Assembly (NCBI GenBank): GCA_937877165.1
Contig: CALEFO010000188.1
Span: forward strand, 1-29,501
Length of the DNA: 29,501 nt
Direction of reading: 5' to 3'
Source: an uncultured Lachnospiraceae bacterium
GTDB taxonomy: Bacteria; Bacillota; Clostridia; Lachnospirales; Lachnospiraceae
How positions within the stretch are numbered: the stretch's first letter is position 1; every line of letters starts with the position of its first letter. Made by a program: the position numbers and the translations under genes. The notes under the pieces were generated by a model that did not search any database, was not told the origin of the DNA, and worked only from the letters and a program-made list of their open reading frames with translations. Positions 7,687-15,909 of this stretch are shown here, in pieces.

Positions 7687-7767
7687 CGCAGAGAGACTGC
7701 CTGTACGGCTGAAGCAAGGGAAATCCCGGGGAATCGCGGCAGAGCGGCCCAAACGAAAGGCATTGTT

Positions 7768-8556
7768 ATGAACGAACAAGAGAACGGAAAAGAGAAGGCA
7801 GGCAATCCCATCCAGGTGGCGGACCGCCTGTTCGGAGCACTGGAGTATCTGGTACATAACGGCGAGAGCTCGCTTGCGCAGCTTTCACAGGCTCTTCAGC
7901 TGAACAAGAGCACGGTGCACCGGGTTCTTGCTTCTCTTCAATATATGGATTATGTCCGGCAGGATCCGGAGAACGGACAGTATGAGGCCACATTTAAGCT
8001 GGTGGATCTGGCAGACCGTCTGATGGAGCAGGTGGATGTGGCGCAGATGGTGCGGCCTCATTTGAAGAAGCTCGCGGAAGAGGTGCACGAGACGGTTCAT
8101 TTCGTGGAGCGGGACGGGAGCGAGGTGATCTACATTGACAAGGTGGACTCCTACGATCACAGCATCCGGATGACGTCTCACATCGGAAGCCGGATGCCAT
8201 TCTATCGTTCCGGCGTGGGAAAGGCCATGGCCGCCAACATGAGTGATCCGCAGATCCGGGCTCTGTGGGAGGACTGCACGATCGAGCGGAAGACGGCCTA
8301 CACCATCACGAATCTGGACGAGTTCATGGAAGAAATCGCCGAGGTCCGGCGGAAGGGGTATGCTCTTGACAACGAGGAGAACGAGACGGGAGTCCGCTGC
8401 ATCGCGGCGGCACTTTCTCTGGACGGGGGATCCCGGTATGCGTTCTCCATTTCGGTGCCGATCAGCCGCATGGATAACGACAGAATCCGGGAGCTTTCCG
8501 GAATCGTCCTTGCTGTGAAGGCGGAGATGGACGCGGAGCTTGCCGGAAAAAGTTGA
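7768..8556 (+). CDS. IclR-family transcriptional regulator, probably of 2-keto-3-deoxygluconate use
   Basis: The 262-residue protein has the IclR layout: an N-terminal winged helix (VADRLFGALEYLV; helix-turn-helix about 35-57, SLAQLSQALQLNKSTVHRVL) and a C-terminal ligand domain (VHFVERDGSEVIYIDKVDS, PFYRSGVGKAMAA, GYALDNEENETGVRCIAA). KdgR proteins of this family repress pectin and uronate genes and are released by 2-keto-3-deoxygluconate. Divergent placement from kdgK and paired operator-like sites support that role. It could be named kdgR, but the ligand is inferred from context. Confidence 0.85.
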   Translation: MNEQENGKEKAGNPIQVADRLFGALEYLVHNGESSLAQLSQALQLNKSTVHRVLASLQYMDYVRQDPENGQYEATFKLVDLADRLMEQVDVAQMVRPHLKKLAEEVHETVHFVERDGSEVIYIDKVDSYDHSIRMTSHIGSRMPFYRSGVGKAMAANMSDPQIRALWEDCTIERKTAYTITNLDEFMEEIAEVRRKGYALDNEENETGVRCIAAALSLDGGSRYAFSISVPISRMDNDRIRELSGIVLAVKAEMDAELAGKS

Positions 8557-8581
8557 CTATATGTTCTACATGTGATATAAC
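8553..8581 (+). promoter_or_regulatory. Sigma-A promoter for the J-domain gene
   Basis: -35 TTGACT (8553-8558) overlaps the regulator's stop codon. A 17-bp spacer leads to -10 TATAAC (8576-8581). Predicted start is near 8588, giving a leader of about 100 bases. Confidence 0.7.
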
Positions 8582-8608
8582 AAACAATGAAATAAGGAAT
8601 GAGTACAG

Positions 8609-8640
8609 CGGCGGAAGGATTCGTTCCTTTCCGCCGTTTG
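8609..8640 (+). terminator. Hairpin between the IclR gene and the J-domain gene
   Basis: CGGCGGAAGGA (8609-8619) pairs with the segment ending TTTCCGCCG (about 8625-8636) with a one-base bulge, followed by TTTG. It could end the regulator transcript. Since it lies after the 8576 promoter, it could also attenuate the downstream gene. Confidence 0.5.
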
Positions 8641-8687
8641 TCATATATAGATGCATTGCAGAGGAATGCAGAAGGGAGGTTTCTCCT

Positions 8688-9578
8688 ATGAAAAGAGATT
8701 TTTATGAGGTGCTGGGCGTTGACAGGACAGCGGATGACAAGAAGATTAAAGCCGCTTACCGGAAGCTTGCGAAGAAATACCATCCGGACATGAATCCAGG
8801 CGATGAGAATGCGAAGAAGAAATTCGAAGAGGTAGGAGAGGCCTATGCGGTTCTTTCCGATCCGAAGAAGAGGAAGATGTACGATCAGTTCGGCATGGCT
8901 GCGTTTGATCAGACGGCGGGAGGAGCCGGCGGGGGCGGCAGTCAGGGTGCCGGAGGCGGATTTTCCGGTTTCGGCCGGGGCGGCGGAAGGTTCTACCGCT
9001 CGCCGGACGGCAGCACGACCTATTATTCTTCCAGTGACATGGGCGATATGGGAGATCTTTTCAAGGATCTGTTCGGAGGCGGCTTCGGTCAGAGCGGATC
9101 GTTCCATTCCTCACGAAGCGGAGCAGGCGGAAGCGGCTTCTCCGGCTTTGGTGGAAGCGGATTCACAGGCAACGGATTCGGCGGTCAGGACTTTGGGGAT
9201 GCGTTCCGTCAGGCGGGAGCAGGCGGATTTCACCGCACGCAGAGCGCAAATGCCTCGCAGGGTCCGTCTGCGGCAGAGACCGGCGACCGGATCACAACAG
9301 TTCATGTGCCGTTCATCACGGCCTGCCTTGGAGGAGAGGCACCGGTCAATACCGGAAGCGGCCGCATCATGGTGAAGATTCCGGCAGGCATCCAGTCCGG
9401 CGCGAAGATCAGGATCCGCGGCAAGGGAATGCCTTCGGGAGCCAATCCTTCCGTCAAGGGCGATCTGTATGTTGCCGTCGAGGTTATCGTGCCGAAGAGC
9501 CTGAGTCCGGAAGCAGTGGAGAAGCTCAAGGAATTCGAAGCTGCCTGCTACCGCAGCAAGGCCGGCGGAGCGGCATGA
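8688..9578 (+). CDS. J-domain protein without zinc finger (CbpA/DnaJ class B-like)
   Basis: The 296-residue protein opens with a J domain (about 1-68) carrying the HPD tripeptide at 32-34 that stimulates DnaK ATPase, ending KMYDQFG. A long Gly/Ser/Phe-rich stretch follows (about 78-205). The C-terminal substrate-binding part starts near THVPFITACLGG and contains KIPAGIQSGAKIRIRGKGMP and GDLYVAVEV. The CxxCxGxG zinc-finger repeats of true DnaJ are absent, and only one beta-barrel domain is clear, so it is shorter than DnaJ. The start is fixed by GGGAGG 8 bases upstream; a frame open from 8553 has no such site. Its last 31 bases overlap the convergent gene. Confidence 0.85.
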   Translation: MKRDFYEVLGVDRTADDKKIKAAYRKLAKKYHPDMNPGDENAKKKFEEVGEAYAVLSDPKKRKMYDQFGMAAFDQTAGGAGGGGSQGAGGGFSGFGRGGGRFYRSPDGSTTYYSSSDMGDMGDLFKDLFGGGFGQSGSFHSSRSGAGGSGFSGFGGSGFTGNGFGGQDFGDAFRQAGAGGFHRTQSANASQGPSAAETGDRITTVHVPFITACLGGEAPVNTGSGRIMVKIPAGIQSGAKIRIRGKGMPSGANPSVKGDLYVAVEVIVPKSLSPEAVEKLKEFEAACYRSKAGGAA

Positions 9579-11434
9579 ACCGGCATGCCGAGTGCCACAA
9601 GGCGGCTGTAATTTTTGTAATACAGATAGAAGCCGCCAATGTTGTGCTGTACATCGTCGATCCGCACGCGGAACCCGTCGTGCCGCACCATGAAGGAGCC
9701 GAGGATGGAATCCGGACAGCACATGTACATTGCGTATTCCGGGAAAAAGAACCCGTTCAGCATCCGATCCGCCCGCACACGGATGGTGCGAAGGAAATAC
9801 GGAAGGTCGAACTCCTTCAGATACGGGAGATCCGGATTATCCGAACGGATCCGCTCAAAGGTTTCAAAGGTGACCATCAGAAGTTCAAGAAATGTGTGGT
9901 AGGTGGTTTTTCGTTTATAGAGAAAATCAAGATTTACCCGGGCATTCCGGAGAGCGAAGGTGTCATAATCGTCGCGCCGGATGTACCGGGTGATTTCGTT
10001 CATGGCGTAAGCAACCCAGTGGTCGCGAAACCTTGTGTAGTCCGCGGCAAGGAAATGATTGACGGCTTTTTCGGCGGCAAGAAGCCATTTTTTCTCGTGA
10101 GTGAGGCGGTACAGGCGGCAGAGCGCATAGGCGGCCTCGCCATCGTAGTAGACCGTGCGGTAACGCTCTTTTCGCGAGAAATCCATATTCAGAACGTGGA
10201 AAAATTCGCCGCTCTCAGGATCCATGAGGGAGAGAATGCCCTCACCGAGAGCCCGGGCGGTTTCTACATAGCGGAGACTGGCGGCATCCCACTCTGGGTG
10301 GATGTTGTCATGGCGCATAGCTTTCGCGTGAGGATCTTCGGAACACAAATCAAGATATTCCGCGATGGCAAGGATCAGAACGCCGCCTCCGCCGAGCTTG
10401 ATTTCCCTTTTGGACGGCTCGGAAAGGTACGCGGTTTCCGGATCCCGGAAAACGACCGCCCGGGTGAGCAGGTAATCAATGGAGCGGGCGGCCAGGGAGA
10501 GCACGTTACTTTTCTTCGTCAGACGGTACTGGACCAGAAGGCTCCAGATGGTGCTCGCGTGCCGCATGCAGTTGTAGCCGGGAATCACGCGGTCGAAGCG
10601 GGGATAATAGCCGTAGCAGAATGATCCGTCCGGCTGCACCTGACGCTCCAGAAAGGAGGCCGCCGACGTGACGAGGGCCCGTGCAAAGGAAGCATCCAGA
10701 GAAGGAACCTTCCGGCGGCCGCGGCAGAGTCCGTCCGGGATGAGCGGAATCACGCGGGAACATGAAGAAGGCGAAAAGAGCGGAGAATCTTTTTGCATGC
10801 GCGGTTCGGACAGGTCGATAAAAAAACCTGCTGTATTGAAAAGAAGGAAGAATCCGGGCAGTGTGGGAAGCTCCGGCCGTCCTGACTTCTTCAGATACCG
10901 GTTGAGATCGGGCAGACTGACGCTCCCCGAGGAGTAGTCAAGAACCCGAACCGCATTCAGCTCCTCTTCCAGCAGGGCCGTACTGAAATTCCGGTCGAAG
11001 GAAAGCCCGTAGCGGAAGAATTCGTTCCAGCCGGGCTCTCTGATCATGTAAGCGAGCGTCTTTGCATCTGCGGGCGCATATTCCGTGACCACGTCCGCCT
11101 TGATCCAGCGCAGGAAGGGTGCGGATGAATGCTGCGCCTTCGGACGGTTCGCAGAGCACTTGTTTTGCTGCCGGAACGGTTCATTCGACTTGTTCCTATC
11201 GCTTGGCTGGTTGATCCGGTCCAGAGCAAAACGCTGTGCCTGCGCGAAGGCCTCCTCCAGGGAAGAACCGCGCCCGTGCACAACAGATGCCCGGTGTGCT
11301 CCGTCACAAAGTGACAGGAAAACGACAAAACCATTCTCAGGGACGGCTACGGCAGGAGAAGAGCTTCTGCCTGCGGCCTCCAGAAGCTCCTGGCAGATGT
11401 TCTGAAAAAAGAAAAAAGTGGAATCAGATTTCAT
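9548..11434 (-). CDS. Large alpha-helical toroid-like protein, unknown function
   Basis: This 628-residue protein has no signal peptide or membrane segment. The N-terminal about 250 residues are not recognised and include a polar linker rich in N, K, Q and S. The C-terminal two thirds carries helical-hairpin motifs of (alpha/alpha)6 toroid enzymes: QVQPDGSFCYGY, YNCMRHASTIWSLL, IKLGGGGVLILAIAEYL, TVYYDGEAAYALCRLY, WVAYAMNEITRY. Such folds occur in glycosidases, epimerases and cyclases. The start at 11434 is preferred (AGAGGGTG upstream); the longer frame to 11560 runs into a repeat element. It lies divergent from the accessory Sec cargo gene, so a role in its glycosylation is possible but unproven. 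Confidence 0.6.
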   Translation of the reverse strand: MKSDSTFFFFQNICQELLEAAGRSSSPAVAVPENGFVVFLSLCDGAHRASVVHGRGSSLEEAFAQAQRFALDRINQPSDRNKSNEPFRQQNKCSANRPKAQHSSAPFLRWIKADVVTEYAPADAKTLAYMIREPGWNEFFRYGLSFDRNFSTALLEEELNAVRVLDYSSGSVSLPDLNRYLKKSGRPELPTLPGFFLLFNTAGFFIDLSEPRMQKDSPLFSPSSCSRVIPLIPDGLCRGRRKVPSLDASFARALVTSAASFLERQVQPDGSFCYGYYPRFDRVIPGYNCMRHASTIWSLLVQYRLTKKSNVLSLAARSIDYLLTRAVVFRDPETAYLSEPSKREIKLGGGGVLILAIAEYLDLCSEDPHAKAMRHDNIHPEWDAASLRYVETARALGEGILSLMDPESGEFFHVLNMDFSRKERYRTVYYDGEAAYALCRLYRLTHEKKWLLAAEKAVNHFLAADYTRFRDHWVAYAMNEITRYIRRDDYDTFALRNARVNLDFLYKRKTTYHTFLELLMVTFETFERIRSDNPDLPYLKEFDLPYFLRTIRVRADRMLNGFFFPEYAMYMCCPDSILGSFMVRHDGFRVRIDDVQHNIGGFYLYYKNYSRLVALGMPVHAAPPALLR

Positions 11435-11530
11435 GACACCCTCTGAAAATCTCATGCGATGCGTGAATTCGACAGGCCATACGGCCTTTTGAAGCAGTGT
11501 GTCTGTTGCTTCATCATAGCATGGATTTAA

Positions 11531-11775
11531 GTTTGAATGTGATCGCCGATGCGATCGCATTCAAACACGAATTGGTGCCGCTGAGCGGCCCCAATTTCGA
11601 TGATCCCATCGGAGAAAGCCCATTCGGGCATTTCTCCTCGAGGTGCCGCAAAAAACGCGGCACAGAAAGGTAAGTTTGAATGTGATCGCCGATGCGATCG
11701 CATTCAAACAGCAGCATTGGTGCTGCCGCATTCGGCAAAACCGCCTTCGCGGATTTCGCCTCAGCGGGGTATAAA
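11531..11775. repeat. Hairpin mosaic repeat, copy 3 (modules A-B-A-C)
   Basis: Module A (11531-11566 and again 11674-11709) is a 36-bp palindrome with arms GTTTGAATG and CATTCAAAC. Module B (about 11567-11673) contains three hairpins, around GGTGCCGC/GCGGCCCC, GGAGAAAGCCC/GGGCATTTCTCC and GTGCCGC/GCGGCAC. Module C (11710-11775) has AGCAGCA/TGCTGC and then GGCAAAACCGCC...GGATTTCGCC (11734-11760), ending in GGGGTATAA. Modules A, B and C recur at 23133-23335 nearly unchanged. The block fills most of the gap between the toroid gene and the cargo gene. Confidence 0.85.
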
Positions 11776-11853
11776 AATGCGGTTGAAATGTCTGGCTTTC
11801 ATGGAAATGGTGCTAAGAAATTATACAATAGTGAGAGATTACTCGGAATTTGA

Positions 11854-11882
11854 TAGAATCTATGATTACTTTTTACTATAAT
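11854..11882 (+). promoter_or_regulatory. Probable promoter of the surface-protein gene
   Basis: TATAAT at 11877-11882 in an AT-rich stretch, about 125 bases before the ATG. The best 17-bp-spaced -35 is weak (TAGAAT at 11854-11859). The rest of 11776-12006 shows no gene. Confidence 0.45.
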
Positions 11883-12006
11883 ATGTGGTGTAAATGCTGA
11901 ATAATTCCTATATTTGTGCAGAAGGTTTGGGAAATGTGCCAAAATGGGCACACGCCTGCTTATGAACTGCCTTCGAGACATGGATTGTACGATGGGAGGT
12001 ACGAAT

Positions 12007-14880
12007 ATGAGACGTCGTGGAGACAATCAGGAAAACAGAGAGAATACAGGAAAAATGTCCAGGCTTGCAAAGAGTGTAATGGCAGCAGGACTCGCCGTCG
12101 GCGGCGCAGCTGCTTTCGGAGATATGAATGTATTTGCCGCGGAGAATGAGGGAGGCAATCCGGAGGTTTCGGTAGATACGCAGGCGCAGAGTGATGTAGA
12201 GCAGCACTCTGCGGAAATCGACACGGGAGCAGTAAGCGTCACGTCGACGCAGGAAACGTCCGAGCCGGTGACCAATACTACGGAAAATGGCGGAGCTACG
12301 TCAACAACGACTGCAGAGACTACCACTACGACAAAAGATACTTATTATGTTGATCCTTCTACGATAGGGGATTATGACAATGTAAACGAGCAGCCTGGGG
12401 AGGACCGGACACATCTGTTTGACCGGGAGACGACTACAACGACAACTACTACGACGACAGAGACCTCTTCCGAAGAAAATGTTGATGTTTCGGATAGAAA
12501 GAATGACTCTGTGGAAGACATTGCCAGGGATGTTGCAGGAGATACGAATGGGAATGGCACATATACTGGAAGTGCGAAGACAATTACATCGGAGGATGGG
12601 AACACCACTACAGTGACTGAAACGGGATCTGTAACCGATACCGAGTCGACTTTTGATGGAAATACAACGACGACAACCACTACAACCGCCGAAGTTACCA
12701 AGACCACGACTACGGAGACAAAGAAAGACTTTACAAATGTTGATGATGCAAAAAAATGGGCTGAAAAAGATGGGTTTTCGTTAACAGAAGATCCAAAACA
12801 AAATAAGGGGTCAGAAAAAACTACCACAAAAACAGATTATGAAACGGAAAAAGATGCAATAGAGGGAGCAAAAAGAGAAAATCCAAATGCATCCAACATT
12901 AAGGCTGAACTGGGAAAAAATATTAAAAAAGAAGGTGAAGTAAAGAATAAAAACAATGCGGATGAAGCAAGGAATGCTGCACGAGACGAGGCAAATAGAA
13001 ATGGAATTAAAAATCCTGAGATTAAACCTGAGATAGAAAATAAAAATTCAGTTTCCGGTACAATCTATGGAAAAAACAAAAAAGAAGTAGAAGATGAAAT
13101 TGAGAAAAAGAAAAAAGAATTGGAGAATGTAAGTAATACAGATATAGTATCAAAGGATACGTTGATTGAGAATGATACCACAAAGAAAAAATATGAATCA
13201 TATGATGATGCCCAAAAAGCATTGGAAAAGTTAAAAAATGCGGAAGAAGATGATGGGTATGAGTTTAGCGGAAGTGTTGCAGAACCAGATAAAACAAATG
13301 TTAACAACGGTGTACAATTTGGAAAAACTGCTGAAGAGGCAAAAAGAAAAGCTCAAGAGGCGATTGAATCTGCAAAACACGGGAATATTGATGAGCCTCA
13401 GTTAGCTGGTTCTGATCAACATAAAACCACTGATGCAAGAGAAAACAAAGATCAGGCGCTTGCTGATGCTGAACGAGAGGCTAAAGATAGTGCAAAACAG
13501 GGATATGAAATTGTAGAAGGATCCATTGGTGTAGAAGAAGTAGAAGATTCTGCAAAAGGAACATGGTGGGACAAATCACTGGATGATGATATTGAGGGCG
13601 TTCACCCGAAGGGAAATTGGGATAATTTAAGAGACTTTAACTATATTACAACCGATGGAGATTTGCTACTTGGTTCACACACACGTGGATCCGTCTACGT
13701 AAACGGAAATTTAAAAGGAAAATATGGGAATGTTTCCATAGATAATAGCAGAGATCATCAAGTGGTTCCGGAATCTACGACATCATATGTTAATGGGGAA
13801 TATAGTAATATTGATTTGACATCTGATAGAAGCGACACAAGAGATCAAGAAGGAATATTTACAAAACATGTAGAAAAAGACGATACAGCACAAGGAGAAA
13901 ATGTTGTATTAAATTATTGGAGACAATTGGCAGAAAAGTTATCTAAACTGGTGGATAAAGAATGGATTCATGTTATTTCAGATGAGGATCTTCAGATAGA
14001 AGGGAAATACAATCCGAACACAGTATCAGGCGGAGATTCTCCTAGAAGAGATTTATCTGACGCGACTGTATATGTTTACCTTGGAACCGGGCGAATAGAT
14101 TTATTGACGGGAACAGGTGACTGTACAGGATTTAAAGGAATACTTATTGCCCCGAATGCACAAATAGTTCTTCCGTCGACAAATTGGTGTGGAACGATTG
14201 TTGGAAGGACCATTGATTCTTCTGCAGAGTCGCATATTTGGAAGACAGATTCTACTACAAAATGGATTGGAAAATATGAGACTAAAAAATATTCTGCAAA
14301 GTATAGTACATGGGATGAAGAATATTCGATTTCTGCTTCCAGAAGGGAATATTCTACGAACTATAGCGGGGATCAGGTTACCTGGTCGGCTAAATGGAGC
14401 GGAGAAAAGCAAGGCTATCAGACAAACTATTCTGTTGATACTTGGGAAGCAACAAGACAAAAAACGGAATTAAGCGCAAAAAAAATGATTACCACAACAA
14501 CTGAGACTAAAAAAACCGAAACTGACCGAAAGAGCTTTTATGGTGATCGCAAGGAGGGCGACACCGACACGGACACGGATACAGACACCGATACGGATAC
14601 AGACACAGACACTGATACCGACACGGATACTGGCACTGATACTGATGCAGATCCGGGTATGGACGAGGGCCAGGTTCTGGGTGTTCACAGAGACCGTCCT
14701 TCCGAAACGGCAGTCGGTGACGGCGGACAGGTCCTTGGAGCGAGCCGCGGACGGCATGTGGCAACCGGTGACGAGACCAATCTGATGGCGAATGCCGTGA
14801 TGGCGGGGGCATCCGGCGGCGGACTGGGTGTGATGGGCCTTGTGAAGAAGCTCCGTAATCGGAGAAACCGCAGAAAGTAA
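12007..14880 (+). CDS. Thr-rich surface protein with choice-of-anchor A-like domain, likely accessory Sec cargo
   Basis: This 957-residue protein starts at 12007 behind GGGAGG; an upstream in-frame ATG at 11914 lacks a site. A long signal peptide (about 1-45) has a glycine-rich core, SVMAAGLAVGGAAAFG, as in SecA2/SecY2 cargo. A Thr-rich zone (about 72-238) with long Thr runs is a probable O-glycosylation target. A Lys/Glu-rich, AT-rich zone (about 238-518) follows. Residues about 535-741 resemble choice-of-anchor A modules (DFNYITTDGDLLLG, SVYVNGNL, GFKGILIAPNAQI, WCGTIVGRTI). Then come Tyr/Ser/Trp-rich short repeats (743-825), an Asp-Thr repeat (851-882), two GQVLGxxR motifs (888, 907) and a weakly hydrophobic, basic tail. 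No LPXTG is seen. The wall-anchoring mode is unknown. Confidence 0.8.
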   Translation: MRRRGDNQENRENTGKMSRLAKSVMAAGLAVGGAAAFGDMNVFAAENEGGNPEVSVDTQAQSDVEQHSAEIDTGAVSVTSTQETSEPVTNTTENGGATSTTTAETTTTTKDTYYVDPSTIGDYDNVNEQPGEDRTHLFDRETTTTTTTTTTETSSEENVDVSDRKNDSVEDIARDVAGDTNGNGTYTGSAKTITSEDGNTTTVTETGSVTDTESTFDGNTTTTTTTTAEVTKTTTTETKKDFTNVDDAKKWAEKDGFSLTEDPKQNKGSEKTTTKTDYETEKDAIEGAKRENPNASNIKAELGKNIKKEGEVKNKNNADEARNAARDEANRNGIKNPEIKPEIENKNSVSGTIYGKNKKEVEDEIEKKKKELENVSNTDIVSKDTLIENDTTKKKYESYDDAQKALEKLKNAEEDDGYEFSGSVAEPDKTNVNNGVQFGKTAEEAKRKAQEAIESAKHGNIDEPQLAGSDQHKTTDARENKDQALADAEREAKDSAKQGYEIVEGSIGVEEVEDSAKGTWWDKSLDDDIEGVHPKGNWDNLRDFNYITTDGDLLLGSHTRGSVYVNGNLKGKYGNVSIDNSRDHQVVPESTTSYVNGEYSNIDLTSDRSDTRDQEGIFTKHVEKDDTAQGENVVLNYWRQLAEKLSKLVDKEWIHVISDEDLQIEGKYNPNTVSGGDSPRRDLSDATVYVYLGTGRIDLLTGTGDCTGFKGILIAPNAQIVLPSTNWCGTIVGRTIDSSAESHIWKTDSTTKWIGKYETKKYSAKYSTWDEEYSISASRREYSTNYSGDQVTWSAKWSGEKQGYQTNYSVDTWEATRQKTELSAKKMITTTTETKKTETDRKSFYGDRKEGDTDTDTDTDTDTDTDTDTDTDTDTGTDTDADPGMDEGQVLGVHRDRPSETAVGDGGQVLGASRGRHVATGDETNLMANAVMAGASGGGLGVMGLVKKLRNRRNRRK
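14557..14652 (+). repeat. Six-base tandem repeat coding for Asp-Thr
   Basis: About 15 copies of GAYACN run through the surface-protein gene and encode alternating Asp and Thr. The array probably makes an extended stalk close to the wall anchor. In-frame copy changes would alter its length without breaking the gene. Confidence 0.85.
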
Positions 14881-14882
14881 AG

Positions 14883-14990
14883 TTTGAAAGTGACATTGAT
14901 ACGTCACTTTCAAATAGCAGCATCGGTGCTGGCGCACCGGCTGCCGCATTCGGCAAAACCGCCTCCGCGGATTTTGCCTCAGCGAGGTAA
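14883..14990. repeat. Hairpin mosaic repeat, copy 4
   Basis: TTTGAAAGTGAC (14883-14894) pairs with GTCACTTTCAAA (14903-14914), starting two bases after the surface-protein stop codon. A module C copy follows, with GGCAAAACCGCC...GGATTTTGCC at 14952-14978 and the ending TCAGCGAGGTAA. The first hairpin may work as the terminator, though no long T run follows. The stretch 14991-15122 shows no gene or clear structure. Confidence 0.8.
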
Positions 14991-15122
14991 AGAGAAGGAT
15001 CTGGGAAGCTTCTGGCTGGACATTTCACATTTGAAAGAAAAGAGATTTCGCCAGCTGTCCATTCGGGCGGCTGACGGAATCTTTTTGTGCTTGGATTATA
15101 TTGGAACTACGCTGCACCCTGC

Positions 15123-15173
15123 TTGATTTTACAAAAACGAAATAGCATAATATTGATAGAATTTTACTATCAA
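15123..15173 (+). promoter_or_regulatory. Promoter and operator of the toxin-antitoxin pair
   Basis: -35 TTGATT (15123-15128), 17-bp spacer, -10 CATAAT (15146-15151). An inverted repeat TTGATAG...CTATCAA (15153-15173, 7-bp spacer) lies directly downstream, where an antitoxin could block transcription. A strong AAGGAGG site follows before the antitoxin ATG. Confidence 0.6.
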
Positions 15174-15193
15174 AGAGACAAGGAGGTGCTCTT

Positions 15194-15460
15194 ATGAACA
15201 TACGTCCATCGGCAGCAATCCGACAGAATTATAATGAAATCGCTGACCTGTGCCGCAAAACGGAGGAGCCGATCTTCCTTACGAAGAACGGGGAAGGCGA
15301 TCTGGTGGTGATGGATATTGAAACATACAACCGCTGGGAGAAGATGCTGAAATTACGAGAAGAACTGCTCGCTGTCGAGGAAGACCGGCTGGCAGGAAGA
15401 GGTGGATGCACGGTAGACGAGCTGGATGCATATCTGGATCAGGTGATTGCCGGGGAGTAG
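15194..15460 (+). CDS. Phd/YefM-family antitoxin
   Basis: The 88-residue protein begins with the Phd/YefM DNA-binding fold: MNIRPSAAIRQNYNEI, PIFLTKNGEGDLVVMDIETYNRW. The C-terminal part, LREELLAVEEDRLAGRGGCTVDEL, is the segment expected to wrap and neutralise the toxin. It is followed 3 bases later by a RelE/ParE-type gene, the standard antitoxin-first order. A palindrome overlaps the transcription start, consistent with autoregulation. It is unusual that the pair sits inside an accessory Sec locus. Confidence 0.88.
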   Translation: MNIRPSAAIRQNYNEIADLCRKTEEPIFLTKNGEGDLVVMDIETYNRWEKMLKLREELLAVEEDRLAGRGGCTVDELDAYLDQVIAGE

Positions 15461-15463
15461 CAT

Positions 15464-15778
15464 ATGGCAGACAGAGACTATCGGGTCATTGTTTCAGAGC
15501 GCGCAAGACAGATGCTGGGTGCGCATATCCGTTTCGTGGCAAAGGTGAGCCGGGATGCTGCCATCTTCCAGAAGAAGGAGCTGATCACAGCCATCCGCTC
15601 TTTGAGCCGGATGCCGCAGCGATATCCCTTTCTGGAGGGCGACTTTATTCCACCTAATCAGTACCACAAGATGTTCGTGAAGAAGCAGTATCTGGTTCTG
15701 TATCAGATCCGGGACGATGTGGTCTATGTGGACTATGTTCTGGATTGCCGCAAGGACTACACCTGGCTTGTGCATTAG
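15464..15778 (+). CDS. RelE/ParE-family toxin
   Basis: The 104-residue protein has the RelE/ParE superfamily outline: YRVIVSERARQML, a helical hairpin, then FIPPNQYHKMFVKKQYLVLYQIRDDVVYVDYVLDCRKDY with the basic and aromatic residues of the beta sheet. RelE members cut mRNA at the ribosome while ParE members target gyrase; the sequence does not decide between them. It is coupled to the antitoxin by a 3-base gap. The stretch to secY2 (15779-15909) has no gene. Confidence 0.85.
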   Translation: MADRDYRVIVSERARQMLGAHIRFVAKVSRDAAIFQKKELITAIRSLSRMPQRYPFLEGDFIPPNQYHKMFVKKQYLVLYQIRDDVVYVDYVLDCRKDYTWLVH

Positions 15779-15909
15779 ATAACAGAGAATGGATCGCACA
15801 GGGCAACCGGAGTGTCAAGGGGACAGGGCCTGTGCGGGAATCAGGGGAATGAGACAAGAGCAAATGTTTCTGCAGGAAGGGAAAAGCGGCAGGAGGGCCG
15901 GGAGCGCCA

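Noticed and set aside
9575..10624. A 349-codon plus-strand frame
   Set aside because: It is antisense to the toroid-like protein, which has coherent helical-repeat motifs on the other strand.
11531..11775. Insertion sequence
   Set aside because: No transposase frame is inside; the structure is a chain of hairpins also found in other blocks.
11914..12006. Upstream start giving 31 more residues to the surface protein
   Set aside because: There is no ribosome binding site before 11914. GGGAGG precedes the ATG at 12007, and the signal peptide fits that start.
14760..14880. Classical LPXTG sorting signal
   Set aside because: No LPXTG-like pentapeptide is visible; the tail has VLGxxR and TGD motifs and a weak hydrophobic stretch.
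14991..15122. A small gene or RNA between copy 4 of the repeat and the toxin-antitoxin promoter
   Set aside because: No frame has a good ribosome binding site and no strong structure is evident.
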